From: a virus | Length of the DNA: 28,390 nucleotides | Reading direction: 5' to 3' (one strand) | IMG/VR virus record: IMGVR_UViG_3300047274_000027 | Location: 1-28,390 of that record | In this document: piece by piece, positions 1-9,161 of the stretch | Numbering within the stretch: position 1 is the first letter of the stretch | Layout: the number at the start of each line of letters is the position of its first letter | Notes under the pieces: model-generated | The model's database searches: none | What the model was told of the DNA's origin: nothing | Seen by the model: only the letters and a program-made list of their open reading frames with translations | Translations under genes and position numbers: made by a program

Positions 1-3000
1 GGTAAGAACACTCAGTGGGCTGGTCGTCAGCTTATGGTTGGTTTTACAATTCCTCTTGCATACCTTGGAACCGTTGCTTCCAAAACATTTATGCAGATGG
101 AAGAGCAGGCGATCAGATTTAAGCGTGTCTACGGCGATACGTTTACTGCTACAGCTGAAACCGATAAGATGATTGACCAGGTAAAGAGGCTTGCTGGCGA
201 ATTTACCAAGTACGGTGTACAGGTCGAAAAGACTATGAAGATGGCTGCTGATGCAGCTGCTATGGGTAAGATGGGTGCAGATCTTCTGGCTCAGATTAAA
301 GAAGCTAGCACACTAGCCGTTTTGGGTGGGGTAGAGCAAGAGCAAGCCCTAGAAACAACCATCTCTCTAACTAATGCTTTTGGTATTGCTGCAGAAAAGC
401 TAGCTGGAAAGATAAATTTCCTAAACGCAGTAGAAAACCAAACAGTAACATCCATTGAAGACTTGACGATTGCTATTCCGAAGGCTGCTCCTGTAATTAA
501 GCAGCTCGGTGGTGACGTAGAAGATTTGACATTCTTCCTGACAGCTATGAAGGAAGGTGGCATTAATGCTTCCGAAGGTGCTAACGCACTAAAGTCTGGT
601 TTGGCATCCCTAATTAATCCAACAGACAAAGCTAGCAAATTTTTGGAAGGTTTCGGAATTAACCTCAAGGGGATTGTTGAGGCTAACAAGGGGAATGTCA
701 AGGGTCTAGTAACAGATTTTGCTAAGGCCCTTGACACTCTTGACCCACTAAATAGAGCTAGGTCCATTGAGCAGCTATTTGGAAAGTTCCAGTTCTCACG
801 TCTTTCAACACTATTCCAAAACGTTATTGCAGAGGGAAGCCAGGCAGAACGAGTCTTGAAGCTAACAAGAAACTCTACGGAAGAGCTTGCGATTCTGTCT
901 GAGCGAGAGTTGAAGCGTGTAGAAGACTCTCCAATGTACAAGTTCAAGAAAGCTGTAGAAGACCTTAAGGTTTCTCTGGTTCCGCTTGGTGAGGCATTCC
1001 TAAAAGCAGTCACACCACTTGTAGAATTTGCAAAGGGATTCCTAGACAGATTTAACTCTATGGGAGAGGGTGCAAAACAGTTTGCTGTTATTGCTACTAC
1101 GGTAGTTGCTGGTATAGGTCCAGTACTCCTTATGACATTCGGTCTTATCGCTAACGGTGTTGCAAACCTTATCAAGATGTTTGCTGCCATATCAAACATT
1201 TTTAGAGGTGCAGGAAAGTCATCTACGGATCTTGGAACGCAGACCGAGTACATGACCCAGCAGCAACTAGAGGCAGCAGCAGTAGCTGCATCTTTGGATC
1301 AAACCCACGCAAAGCTTATTCAGACCTTTGGTGTAGAAACGGCAGCTGTAGAAAAGTTGGCTACCGCATATGCTCGTGCAGTAGTTGCACAGTCTAAACT
1401 AGTTGGTGCTCCTGCAGGTGGTAAGCGTGGTGCTGCAAGTCAGAAGCCAATGAAACTTCAGTCTGGAATCTTGTCTGTTCCTGGTCCAAAGGGTGCAGGA
1501 GACGTTGTTCCTGCTATGCTCTCGCCTGGCGAGGCAGTTATCCCTGCTAAGCAATCTCAGAAGTACGCTGGACTAATCCAGGGCATGATGAAGGATGAGA
1601 TCCCAGGATTTAGATTTGGTCGCAATCCTTTTGCCTCTATGCTTGGTCGCTCTCGTGTTGCTGTAAGGATGAAGCAGGAAGACCTACAGGCTGCACTTGG
1701 AGCTGGCAAGAAGGCACGTTACCAGAACGCATTTGCTACTGGTACTGGTGCAGACTACCTGACTACTTCTGGTCTGCAGAATCCAGCACAGGCTAAGCTA
1801 CGCTCTGCAATGGAGAGAGATGTCTTTGGCATTCCTCTAGATGCTGCAGCAGGCTCTAGACCAACTTATGGATATGCAAGAACATCTCCACTCCAGGCAA
1901 TTATTAATAAGCTTTTTGGATTCAAGGGCAGACAGTTTAATACTGTTACAGCTAACCAGAGAATTGGTGAAAAGAAGTTCTGGAGTCCAGCTAACCAGCC
2001 AGATGTTAAGTACCCAGAGCTTGATAGAAATGATCCTCTTGCACGTTATGGTGATGTGGACCTCATTACTAGGAGATCTGTTGCAAAGAGATCTTCTGCA
2101 CACGTTGGCGATGCCCTGATTCGCTACAATAGAGTTCTGGGTGGAAGAAAGTCAGTAGTTCCAGTCGATCCAAGATTTGGTGCAGCACCAATAAAGGGTG
2201 CTACACAGTCGCAGCTTGACAAGGCAATGTTCGATACCCTGAATAGTCCATTTGGAAACAACCGTGTTCCTGGAACAAACATGTACAACGCCAACCCAAA
2301 GCCAGGGTACGTAGAGACATATACTCCAGGTGGCTTTGGTCTAAACGAAGTTTCTAGAATTGTTACAAGAGACCGAGGTACTGCTAAGCAACTACAAAAG
2401 CTTGTTGATAGAGCTGGTCTAAGAATCAAGGTAACCCCACAGAATGCCCCACTAGTTGTTAGAATGCTTTCTAACGTTATTGGGTCTCGTTTTTCTGAGG
2501 GATCAGATAAAATATCTGCAAATATTATTCGTGAGCTTAGGTCTAAGCTAAGAGGATCTCCTACAGCAATCAGTGATGCCTATAAGGGTGTCACATACGG
2601 AGCGTTGGCACAAGAAGATGCTTTAGTTAAGAGTTTGGCTACAAAGTATGGTCTATCACAGTCTCAAGTCCTTAGCTTGCTTGGCACAGACAACTCTCAT
2701 ATTGGTAAAGTTACAAGAACAGTAACTATTGGTGGTTCCGCAGAAGAGGCAAAGCTTTGGAGAATGCAGGACATTCAAAAGGACCACAGAGCAGTAAATC
2801 AGATTCTAGAAAACATCTCTGTAATGGGTTCTCCAAAGGGATCGTTCCTACAGTCTTTGACTGCCGAAGAGATTTCACGTTCACAAAAAATTGGTTTAGA
2901 GGATGCTAGAAGAGAGCTTGCAAACATTAAAGCTGGTGGTCACCCAACTAGTAGAGCTGGATATCAGGTACTTAAGGGAATTGCTGACATTACTGCAAAC

Positions 3001-6000
3001 AAGTTCCCAACCAAGGCAACTGGGGTTAGAGCAAAGATTCTTTCTGAGCTTCTAGATTTCAGATTTAAGGACAAGACTGCTGGATCTTATTTCAAGGCAC
3101 TGGAGGCAAAGAAACTAACTCTTCCAGCAGATGATAAGATTACGAGCCGAGGAATTGCTCAGCAAGACAGAAGAATTGCTACAGCAAATCAACAGCTAGC
3201 TCTTTTACCATCAGTTAAGAGACCAGCAAAGAACCCAACCACCAAAGTTCAAGCTCCAAAGCTAACCAGGGGTTCTAAGCAACAAGCAGCAATTAGCATG
3301 GCTCAGTTGCTAGGTAAAAGGTATGCTAGCGGTGTTGTTTCTGTTCCTGGACCAAAGGGTGCTGGCGATGTGGTGCCAGCCATGCTGTCTCCAGGAGAGG
3401 CTGTAATCCCTGCCAAGATGTCGGAAAAGTATGCTCCGCTAATTAGCAGCATGATTTCTGACTCAGTCCCTGGATATGCCCAGGGTAGACAGCGTAGAAA
3501 CCGTGCTAACTTTGGAAGCAACTACGGACCAATAGCACGTGGAGAGATGACTCCTCCAGTATCTCAAACACAGGTATCAGCTTCAGTAGCTAACACCTTG
3601 ATGGCATCCATGAAGTCTTCTAGGGTTAAGACAGCTTTTGGAAACATTGCTACTTCTGTAGGAAACTCAATTAGCTCAGGTTTGTCAAGCATTAAGGGCA
3701 AGCTTGTTGATGCAGCATCTTCTGTTCAAGAAAGAATATCTTCTAGGCAGCAGGCTCAAACAGGCCAGATTGTCCAGACTGGAAATAGATATTACGAGGT
3801 AGACGAAAACGGCAAGAAGAGACAAATTAAGAAAGCTGATGCTCTGGCTAGACAGCAATCTCAACCAAAGCCAAGTCTGGGAAGTCGAATTAGTGGTCGT
3901 CTTGGAACAGTAGGCATGGTTGGATCAACAGTAGGCATGGGTATGATGATGTCTGGTGATCCTGGAATGCAGCAAGCTGGTGGATTGGTAATGGGTGCCA
4001 GCATGCTTGCCCCACTGCTGCCTATGATAATGAATCCTATCGGTCTTACCGTTACTGCCTTAGCTGCCTTGGCTGCTGGAGCCTACTTCTTGAATGAACA
4101 GTTCAAGCAGAATGTTAAAAATGCATACGACCTAGAGATGGCAACAGGTGGGTCAGCTCAAGCATTGCAAAAATTCTCCGAATTCTCTGGAAATGTTGGT
4201 GCAGGAGAAATCATGGACCGCCGTCGTGATGCAGGCGTTGACGTTTTCCAAACAGCAGCAGGAAAAACTGGCTTTGGCGAAGCCTACTTGCAGTCAGAGG
4301 CTGGAAAGTCTATGTACGAGTCTTTCAGCAAGGTGTTCAATCAGCAAGGCAGAGACTCTGCAATTTCAAACCTTACAAGCCAGATGACGACAGCTGTTGC
4401 CTCTGGTGTCTTGGATGCAGGGCAAGCAAGGGACATTGTGGCAGCACTAGGAAAGCAGCTCAACGATTACTCATTCTCTATTAGCGTTAATTCAAAACTT
4501 CTGAGTCTTCTGGGTCCAAACGGAGAAAATCTACTAACAAACCCACTTCAGATTAGAATAGCTGCAATTGAATCATCTAGGGAGCAGGTAGCTGCAACAT
4601 TGCCAGACGTTTCGTATAGTCAAGACTTCAACAAGAACTATGGTCTTGCAGAAGCAATGATATGGATTGGAAATACATTCTTGGGCCAAGACTCTTTGAC
4701 AAATTCTGACATTGATGCTGGAAAGGTTAGCCTAAGTAACGATCCAGCTGCCATAGGGTCTTACGTTGCCTCAACTGCAATTGCTCTACAGACTAACCAG
4801 GAAATGCTGGACTCTTTACAGCTACAGCACGAACAGCTTGTCGCAAATGCAAAGGCTAGAGGAGATCTTGCCGAGGTAGCTAGACTAGAAAAGCAGTATG
4901 AAGAAGACAGGACTGCCCTTCTTAGAGAAAATGCAACTACTGTCAAAGCTATTCAGGATAATTTTGCCAGATTTACTGGACCCACCCAGGCAAAGGTTTT
5001 GACGCAGTATAAAGACCTTACCAAAGAGCTGTACAAAGATGACCCAATTCAAACAAAGATGCTTGAGGGGCTAGAGACAAACCTGGCAGCACTTGATGAT
5101 GATAAAGAGGTTGTTATTCGTGCAGCTTTGCTCTCTAAGGATCTTTCTCCTACCGCAGCCAACAACCTTCTTAGTGGAGAAAATGTAGATACAAACGTAG
5201 ATCTGATGGTAAAGCTAGGAGCACAGGGATACAACAAGGCAGATAGCATAGCAGGAATGTTTGACAAAAAGGGCAATACTGCTCAGCTGTTTAAGGATAA
5301 GCTTCTTGGCTTCGAAGACCCAGTAGATGCTGAAAACTATATGAGCAGCTTCGATTCTGTAATTCAAAGCCTTTCTGCTGCAGGTGATAGTGCACTTACC
5401 GTTGGAATGGAGTTTTACTTTAAAAACCCAGAGCTTTTAACAGATGCTAATAAGGATATTGCTGAGTTTAAGAAGAAGACTGAGGGTAAACCAATCACCA
5501 TGGACATTATCCAGCAGGTGTATGGTCAAGAAATGGTTGATCAAATCAAGACCAACCAGGCATACTTTGACTCTTTGCCAGACGACCAAAAGGTAACCTA
5601 TACAACTGTTCTACGAATGGTTGGAGAGATGGACCCAGCTGCAAAGATGATTGCTGCAATTAACTTTGTTAAGAGTGGTAAGGGTGCAGATCAATTTAAG
5701 AAGATGACTGGTATGGACTATGCCACTGCCTCAGCTTCTGGAACAATGAGTTATGAGTGGGTCAATAGCAAGGCAGTAGAGGTTTTTGACACCTACTATG
5801 CTGAGTCAGTAACTTCTGCAGGAGACACGTCTGGTGGGACAACCAAGGCACCAACCACAAAGGCACCTGGAGGGAAGAAGGATGACCCATATGAGGATAT
5901 CCTTCGTGACCTAAAGAGACTGAGAAACTGGACTATCAAGACTGCTGGTGGCTTTAAAGAGCTACAGCGTGTAATGGGCAAGTCTAACAATATGAAGATT

Positions 6001-8439
6001 CTTGGTGGTGTAGAGTCTAAGCTTCTAGAATCTACTGCAGGAATTTCTGCACCAATGGCAAGCTACTTCGCTGGCCTAGATGAGGCTACCCAAAAGCTAT
6101 TCTTTAAGATTGGCAAAGATGGTAAGCTAGTCCTAACAAAGCAGGGTAAATACTTTAAGCAAGCTTTTGATGAAAGAGCTGTAGGAAACGTATATGTTGG
6201 ATTGCAGGGCCAGCTAAAGACTCTTAAACAGCAAAATATTGCAACCAAGAAGCTAGCAGACATGGGGCTCGACTGGGCAACCGCATCAGAGATGGCTGGC
6301 GATGCTGAGTTTGCTGCAGCTGTAGCTAGCGGAAAAAATGCTGCAGAGCTACAGAAAATTGTAAACCTAAAGAAGGAAGAGCTAGAGCTTACAAAGAAGA
6401 GCAATGCTTTGCAAGAAGCTAGAATTGCAATTGATGAAAATAACGAACAAAACAAGCTAAATGATCTTATAGCTACATATTCGTTCGACGACCAAAAGGC
6501 TATCATGGCTAGCTCTCAGTTGCAAGAGCTAATTAAGACAGGGCAGGCAAACACAGAAGAGTTCCAGAGACTTCTTGCACAAGAGATTAAAAAGATTATT
6601 GAGCAAGATTTTAAGGCAGCAAGCGATGCTCTAAAGCAGGCAATAAAGGATTACGTAGCACAAGCCAGAGCAGAGAGAACCGTCGAGAAACAGTTTGGAA
6701 AATCTTCGCCAGTAATCAACTCAGTAATTCAAAATGATCAGCAGTTGATGGATATGATTGTTGCTGCACAGACTGCAGGAAAAGAGCTTGGCCAAGAGTT
6801 TTATGCCAGACTAAAGCAGCTGCTTTCTGATTCAGATGTCCTTGGCCAGGTTTTTGATGAAGGCCTTAACAATGCTTTTGCTGCTTTTGACGCACAAGAA
6901 AAAAAGATTGAGCTAAAGTTTGAGGCAGACACTAGCTACCTTACTGACCCAGAAAATGGAATAATTCCAAAGGCACAAAGACAGATTGCTGACCTAGAAT
7001 ATGCAATTGATGACTATAACTATGGCCTAGAGCAGATTTCTCAAAAAGAAACAGAGATTAACGAAAAGTACGAAGAAAGATTCAAGGCTCTTGATGAAAT
7101 CAGAAAGGTAAATGACAGACTTGTTGCACAAGAGCAAGCACAGCTAAGCGTAGCTGATGCTCTTACTCGTGGAGACGTTGCAGCAGCAGCAAGGGCTGTT
7201 CAGGATTACAGAGCTAAGCAGGTTGCTACAAATGCTGAGGCACAGCGTGATGCTCTAGAGCTGGCTAAGCAGAAAGAGCTAGATGCCATTACAGCTACCA
7301 TTAATGGAAAATCTTTAACTCGTAAGCAGATAGAGAAAGAGATTCAAACTATCAAGAACCAGATTCTTGAAATTGAGGAAAAGACTCTTGAGCCAGCAGA
7401 AAAGGCATTAAGAAACTTTACCGAACAGCGTGATATTGCTATTTCTAATGTGACTGTTCTTGGAAAGACACGTCTAGAGTGGGAGGGCATTCAGAACCAA
7501 GTAGCTCTAGCAACTGTAAATAACAATGCATTCCTGTCATCTCTAGTAGCAACGCTATCTGTTGTAGAAGCACTAAAGAAGGCTTACGGAGAGCTTGGTG
7601 GCTCTACCCCAGGATCTGTTGACGTTGCAACTGCTCCAACTGGAACAATACCTGTGTTCACAACTCCTGAAACTACAAAAGCTGATGACAGTAGCATAAC
7701 GATTAACCCAAATCTGACAGCTGCACCAACACCAGCTCCAACAACAGCTCCAACCATAGATCCTAAGCTATTGGCTACTGCACCAAAGGATACTACCGCA
7801 AAGCCTATCACTACAGTTAAGCCAACTACTACAACTAAAAAGCCAACAACAACGACTACACCAAAGATTAATCCAGCATATATATCTGCAAAGCAATCTG
7901 TTGACAGCCTAAGTAGTCAGCTTCAGGCAGCGAGAGAAAAAGTTGCAAGCTATCAGGCATCGTTGGCTTCTGCTGAAAGGTCTAGGGCTGCCGTACCACC
8001 TTCATATCGATACACTTATGACGACGACATTGCAAAGTATAAGAGCCTTATCTCTACCTGGTCTACAACTGTAAACTGGACAGGTACAGCTTTGCAGCAA
8101 GCACAAACTAAGCTTAAGGGAATCCCTCAGTACTTGGCATATGGTGGCATGGTTCGTGCCATGAACACTGGTGGGTTTATTTCTAGAGGCACAGACACAG
8201 TTCCTGCCATGCTAACTCCAGGAGAGTTTGTTGTTCGTAAGTACGCCGTAGACAACTTCGGGGTAGATAATCTAAAGTCTATAAATAATGGAACATACCA
8301 AGGCGAATCAGTGTATAATTATGAAGTAAACATTAGCGTTAAGTCAGATGCAGATGCAGATCAGATTGCAAGAGCAGTTATGTCGCAAATAAAGCAAATA
8401 GACTCGCAAAGAATTAGAGGAAATAGTTTCAATGGCTAG
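1..8439 (+). CDS. Tail tape measure protein (5' truncated by the window edge)
   Basis: Sets tail length and is threaded through the tail tube. The frame is open from base 1, and the residues before the first ATG (base 34) read like the usual tape measure lead-in, so the true start lies upstream. A TP901-type core spans about bases 1-1000. Hydrophobic stretches lie at about 1081-1170 and 3980-4095. A VPAML(S/T)PGE motif occurs three times (1507, 3373, 8200). Between the first two copies is an ADP-ribosyltransferase-like segment (about 1855-2380). Thr/Pro-rich linkers lie at 5824-5880 and 7710-7870, and a long charged probable coiled coil at 6955-7450. At more than 2,800 residues it is very long; about 1.5 angstrom per residue would allow a tail of up to roughly 400 nm, less if the globular insert does not extend. 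No lysozyme or peptidase domain was recognised. The stop overlaps the next start by 8 bases. The family call is secure; the embedded domain is inferred. Confidence 0.93.
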   Translation, partial: GKNTQWAGRQLMVGFTIPLAYLGTVASKTFMQMEEQAIRFKRVYGDTFTATAETDKMIDQVKRLAGEFTKYGVQVEKTMKMAADAAAMGKMGADLLAQIKEASTLAVLGGVEQEQALETTISLTNAFGIAAEKLAGKINFLNAVENQTVTSIEDLTIAIPKAAPVIKQLGGDVEDLTFFLTAMKEGGINASEGANALKSGLASLINPTDKASKFLEGFGINLKGIVEANKGNVKGLVTDFAKALDTLDPLNRARSIEQLFGKFQFSRLSTLFQNVIAEGSQAERVLKLTRNSTEELAILSERELKRVEDSPMYKFKKAVEDLKVSLVPLGEAFLKAVTPLVEFAKGFLDRFNSMGEGAKQFAVIATTVVAGIGPVLLMTFGLIANGVANLIKMFAAISNIFRGAGKSSTDLGTQTEYMTQQQLEAAAVAASLDQTHAKLIQTFGVETAAVEKLATAYARAVVAQSKLVGAPAGGKRGAASQKPMKLQSGILSVPGPKGAGDVVPAMLSPGEAVIPAKQSQKYAGLIQGMMKDEIPGFRFGRNPFASMLGRSRVAVRMKQEDLQAALGAGKKARYQNAFATGTGADYLTTSGLQNPAQAKLRSAMERDVFGIPLDAAAGSRPTYGYARTSPLQAIINKLFGFKGRQFNTVTANQRIGEKKFWSPANQPDVKYPELDRNDPLARYGDVDLITRRSVAKRSSAHVGDALIRYNRVLGGRKSVVPVDPRFGAAPIKGATQSQLDKAMFDTLNSPFGNNRVPGTNMYNANPKPGYVETYTPGGFGLNEVSRIVTRDRGTAKQLQKLVDRAGLRIKVTPQNAPLVVRMLSNVIGSRFSEGSDKISANIIRELRSKLRGSPTAISDAYKGVTYGALAQEDALVKSLATKYGLSQSQVLSLLGTDNSHIGKVTRTVTIGGSAEEAKLWRMQDIQKDHRAVNQILENISVMGSPKGSFLQSLTAEEISRSQKIGLEDARRELANIKAGGHPTSRAGYQVLKGIADITANKFPTKATGVRAKILSELLDFRFKDKTAGSYFKALEAKKLTLPADDKITSRGIAQQDRRIATANQQLALLPSVKRPAKNPTTKVQAPKLTRGSKQQAAISMAQLLGKRYASGVVSVPGPKGAGDVVPAMLSPGEAVIPAKMSEKYAPLISSMISDSVPGYAQGRQRRNRANFGSNYGPIARGEMTPPVSQTQVSASVANTLMASMKSSRVKTAFGNIATSVGNSISSGLSSIKGKLVDAASSVQERISSRQQAQTGQIVQTGNRYYEVDENGKKRQIKKADALARQQSQPKPSLGSRISGRLGTVGMVGSTVGMGMMMSGDPGMQQAGGLVMGASMLAPLLPMIMNPIGLTVTALAALAAGAYFLNEQFKQNVKNAYDLEMATGGSAQALQKFSEFSGNVGAGEIMDRRRDAGVDVFQTAAGKTGFGEAYLQSEAGKSMYESFSKVFNQQGRDSAISNLTSQMTTAVASGVLDAGQARDIVAALGKQLNDYSFSISVNSKLLSLLGPNGENLLTNPLQIRIAAIESSREQVAATLPDVSYSQDFNKNYGLAEAMIWIGNTFLGQDSLTNSDIDAGKVSLSNDPAAIGSYVASTAIALQTNQEMLDSLQLQHEQLVANAKARGDLAEVARLEKQYEEDRTALLRENATTVKAIQDNFARFTGPTQAKVLTQYKDLTKELYKDDPIQTKMLEGLETNLAALDDDKEVVIRAALLSKDLSPTAANNLLSGENVDTNVDLMVKLGAQGYNKADSIAGMFDKKGNTAQLFKDKLLGFEDPVDAENYMSSFDSVIQSLSAAGDSALTVGMEFYFKNPELLTDANKDIAEFKKKTEGKPITMDIIQQVYGQEMVDQIKTNQAYFDSLPDDQKVTYTTVLRMVGEMDPAAKMIAAINFVKSGKGADQFKKMTGMDYATASASGTMSYEWVNSKAVEVFDTYYAESVTSAGDTSGGTTKAPTTKAPGGKKDDPYEDILRDLKRLRNWTIKTAGGFKELQRVMGKSNNMKILGGVESKLLESTAGISAPMASYFAGLDEATQKLFFKIGKDGKLVLTKQGKYFKQAFDERAVGNVYVGLQGQLKTLKQQNIATKKLADMGLDWATASEMAGDAEFAAAVASGKNAAELQKIVNLKKEELELTKKSNALQEARIAIDENNEQNKLNDLIATYSFDDQKAIMASSQLQELIKTGQANTEEFQRLLAQEIKKIIEQDFKAASDALKQAIKDYVAQARAERTVEKQFGKSSPVINSVIQNDQQLMDMIVAAQTAGKELGQEFYARLKQLLSDSDVLGQVFDEGLNNAFAAFDAQEKKIELKFEADTSYLTDPENGIIPKAQRQIADLEYAIDDYNYGLEQISQKETEINEKYEERFKALDEIRKVNDRLVAQEQAQLSVADALTRGDVAAAARAVQDYRAKQVATNAEAQRDALELAKQKELDAITATINGKSLTRKQIEKEIQTIKNQILEIEEKTLEPAEKALRNFTEQRDIAISNVTVLGKTRLEWEGIQNQVALATVNNNAFLSSLVATLSVVEALKKAYGELGGSTPGSVDVATAPTGTIPVFTTPETTKADDSSITINPNLTAAPTPAPTTAPTIDPKLLATAPKDTTAKPITTVKPTTTTKKPTTTTTPKINPAYISAKQSVDSLSSQLQAAREKVASYQASLASAERSRAAVPPSYRYTYDDDIAKYKSLISTWSTTVNWTGTALQQAQTKLKGIPQYLAYGGMVRAMNTGGFISRGTDTVPAMLTPGEFVVRKYAVDNFGVDNLKSINNGTYQGESVYNYEVNISVKSDADADQIARAVMSQIKQIDSQRIRGNSFNG
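1474..1551 (+). repeat. Tape measure motif, copy 1 (SVPGPKG...VPAMLSPGE)
   Basis: A 26-codon segment whose protein sequence is identical to the segment at 3340-3417, while the DNA differs at 15 third-codon positions. It sits just before the ADP-ribosyltransferase-like segment. The core VPAMLSPGE occupies 1507-1533. Similar motifs are common in phage tape measure proteins, usually near the C-terminus; their role is not known to me. Confidence 0.9.
3340..3417 (+). repeat. Tape measure motif, copy 2
   Basis: Protein-identical to copy 1 over 26 codons, with 15 synonymous differences. The flanks are also related: KYAxLI follows both copies, and a PG(F/Y)xxGR stretch follows about 20 residues later. 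It closes the roughly 1.8 kb segment that begins with copy 1. The core VPAMLSPGE occupies 3373-3399. Confidence 0.9.
8170..8244 (+). repeat. Tape measure motif, copy 3 (C-terminal GTDTVPAMLTPGEFVVR form)
   Basis: This is the form usually seen near the C-terminus of tape measure proteins, a Gly-rich lead then GTDTVPAMLTPGEFVVR. It shares VPAML(S/T)PGE with the two internal copies but diverges around it. The core is at 8200-8226. Confidence 0.85.
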
Positions 8440-9160
8440 TATTAATTACTTTTCTGGTAGAAAAAGATATGGCAGGCCACAAGCCATGCTTTTTTCAGAT
8501 AATCCAGGAACACTGCATGTTTTAAATGCTGGTACGGAAAATGAACAAAAGTTTTATTTGCCAGACGGCTTTGAAGTCGGAACTAGCCAACTAAACATTA
8601 CAGACCCAGAGCTAATAGATCAATTTTTAATTCTTTCTGATGACAACAGGTCAGAAATAAAGTTTGATACTGAGAGAATTGAAAAGCGTCAAAGAATGAT
8701 TAATGGAAGAATGCGTTCTTATCATATTGCAGATAAGCTAAAGATTAATGTTTCGTGGGACATGCTGCCTTCCAGAGCTTTCAAAACTTTTGCAGGGTTT
8801 AATCCAGACGATGGAGTTGCAAGCTTGGTTAGTGCGGTAGATCATGATAATTCACAAGCAACCATAGACAAAAGGGTCAAGCCTTATGGCTCTGCTTATT
8901 ACGATGATCAGCAATATACCACTGATGGTGGAGCTGGTGGGGTAGAGCTATTAAAGTGGTACGAGAATCACCCAGGATCATTCTGGGTATTCCTATCATA
9001 CGATAAGTACTCCGCTTTTGAAAATTTGCCATTTAACAATCTAAACAAGTATAGCCAGGTTGTAGAGGTTTTCTTTGATGACTTTTCATACTCAGTAGTT
9101 AAGCGTGGAAGATCTAATCATGACTTTTGGAATGTGTCCCTTACTCTAGAAGAGGTTTAA
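8432..9160 (+). CDS. Distal tail protein-like minor tail protein
   Basis: A 242-residue protein directly after the tape measure gene, the usual slot of the distal tail (Dit-type) protein joining the tail tube to the tip. No enzymatic motif or membrane segment is seen; the sequence is rich in aromatic and Asp/Asn residues, as in beta-rich tail proteins. ATG 8432 is preceded by an AGAGGA Shine-Dalgarno near 8414-8420 and overlaps the tape measure stop by 8 bases (ATGGCTAG). Its final Glu-Val codons (GAGGTT, 9152-9157) supply the ribosome-binding site of the next gene. The structural role is inferred from position and composition; the exact family is unproven. Confidence 0.65.
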   Translation: MASINYFSGRKRYGRPQAMLFSDNPGTLHVLNAGTENEQKFYLPDGFEVGTSQLNITDPELIDQFLILSDDNRSEIKFDTERIEKRQRMINGRMRSYHIADKLKINVSWDMLPSRAFKTFAGFNPDDGVASLVSAVDHDNSQATIDKRVKPYGSAYYDDQQYTTDGGAGGVELLKWYENHPGSFWVFLSYDKYSAFENLPFNNLNKYSQVVEVFFDDFSYSVVKRGRSNHDFWNVSLTLEEV

Positions 9161-9161
9161 G

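Noticed and set aside
291-1253. 320-residue open frame on the minus strand inside the tape measure gene
   Set aside because: It is antisense to a clearly coding frame, has composition typical of a shadow frame, shows no recognisable domain and sits in no minus-strand gene context.
8280-8287. Exact T4 late-promoter string TATAAATA
   Set aside because: It lies inside the tape measure frame, far from a start, and no T4-type late sigma factor or other matching sites at gene starts were seen; chance is enough in AT-leaning DNA.
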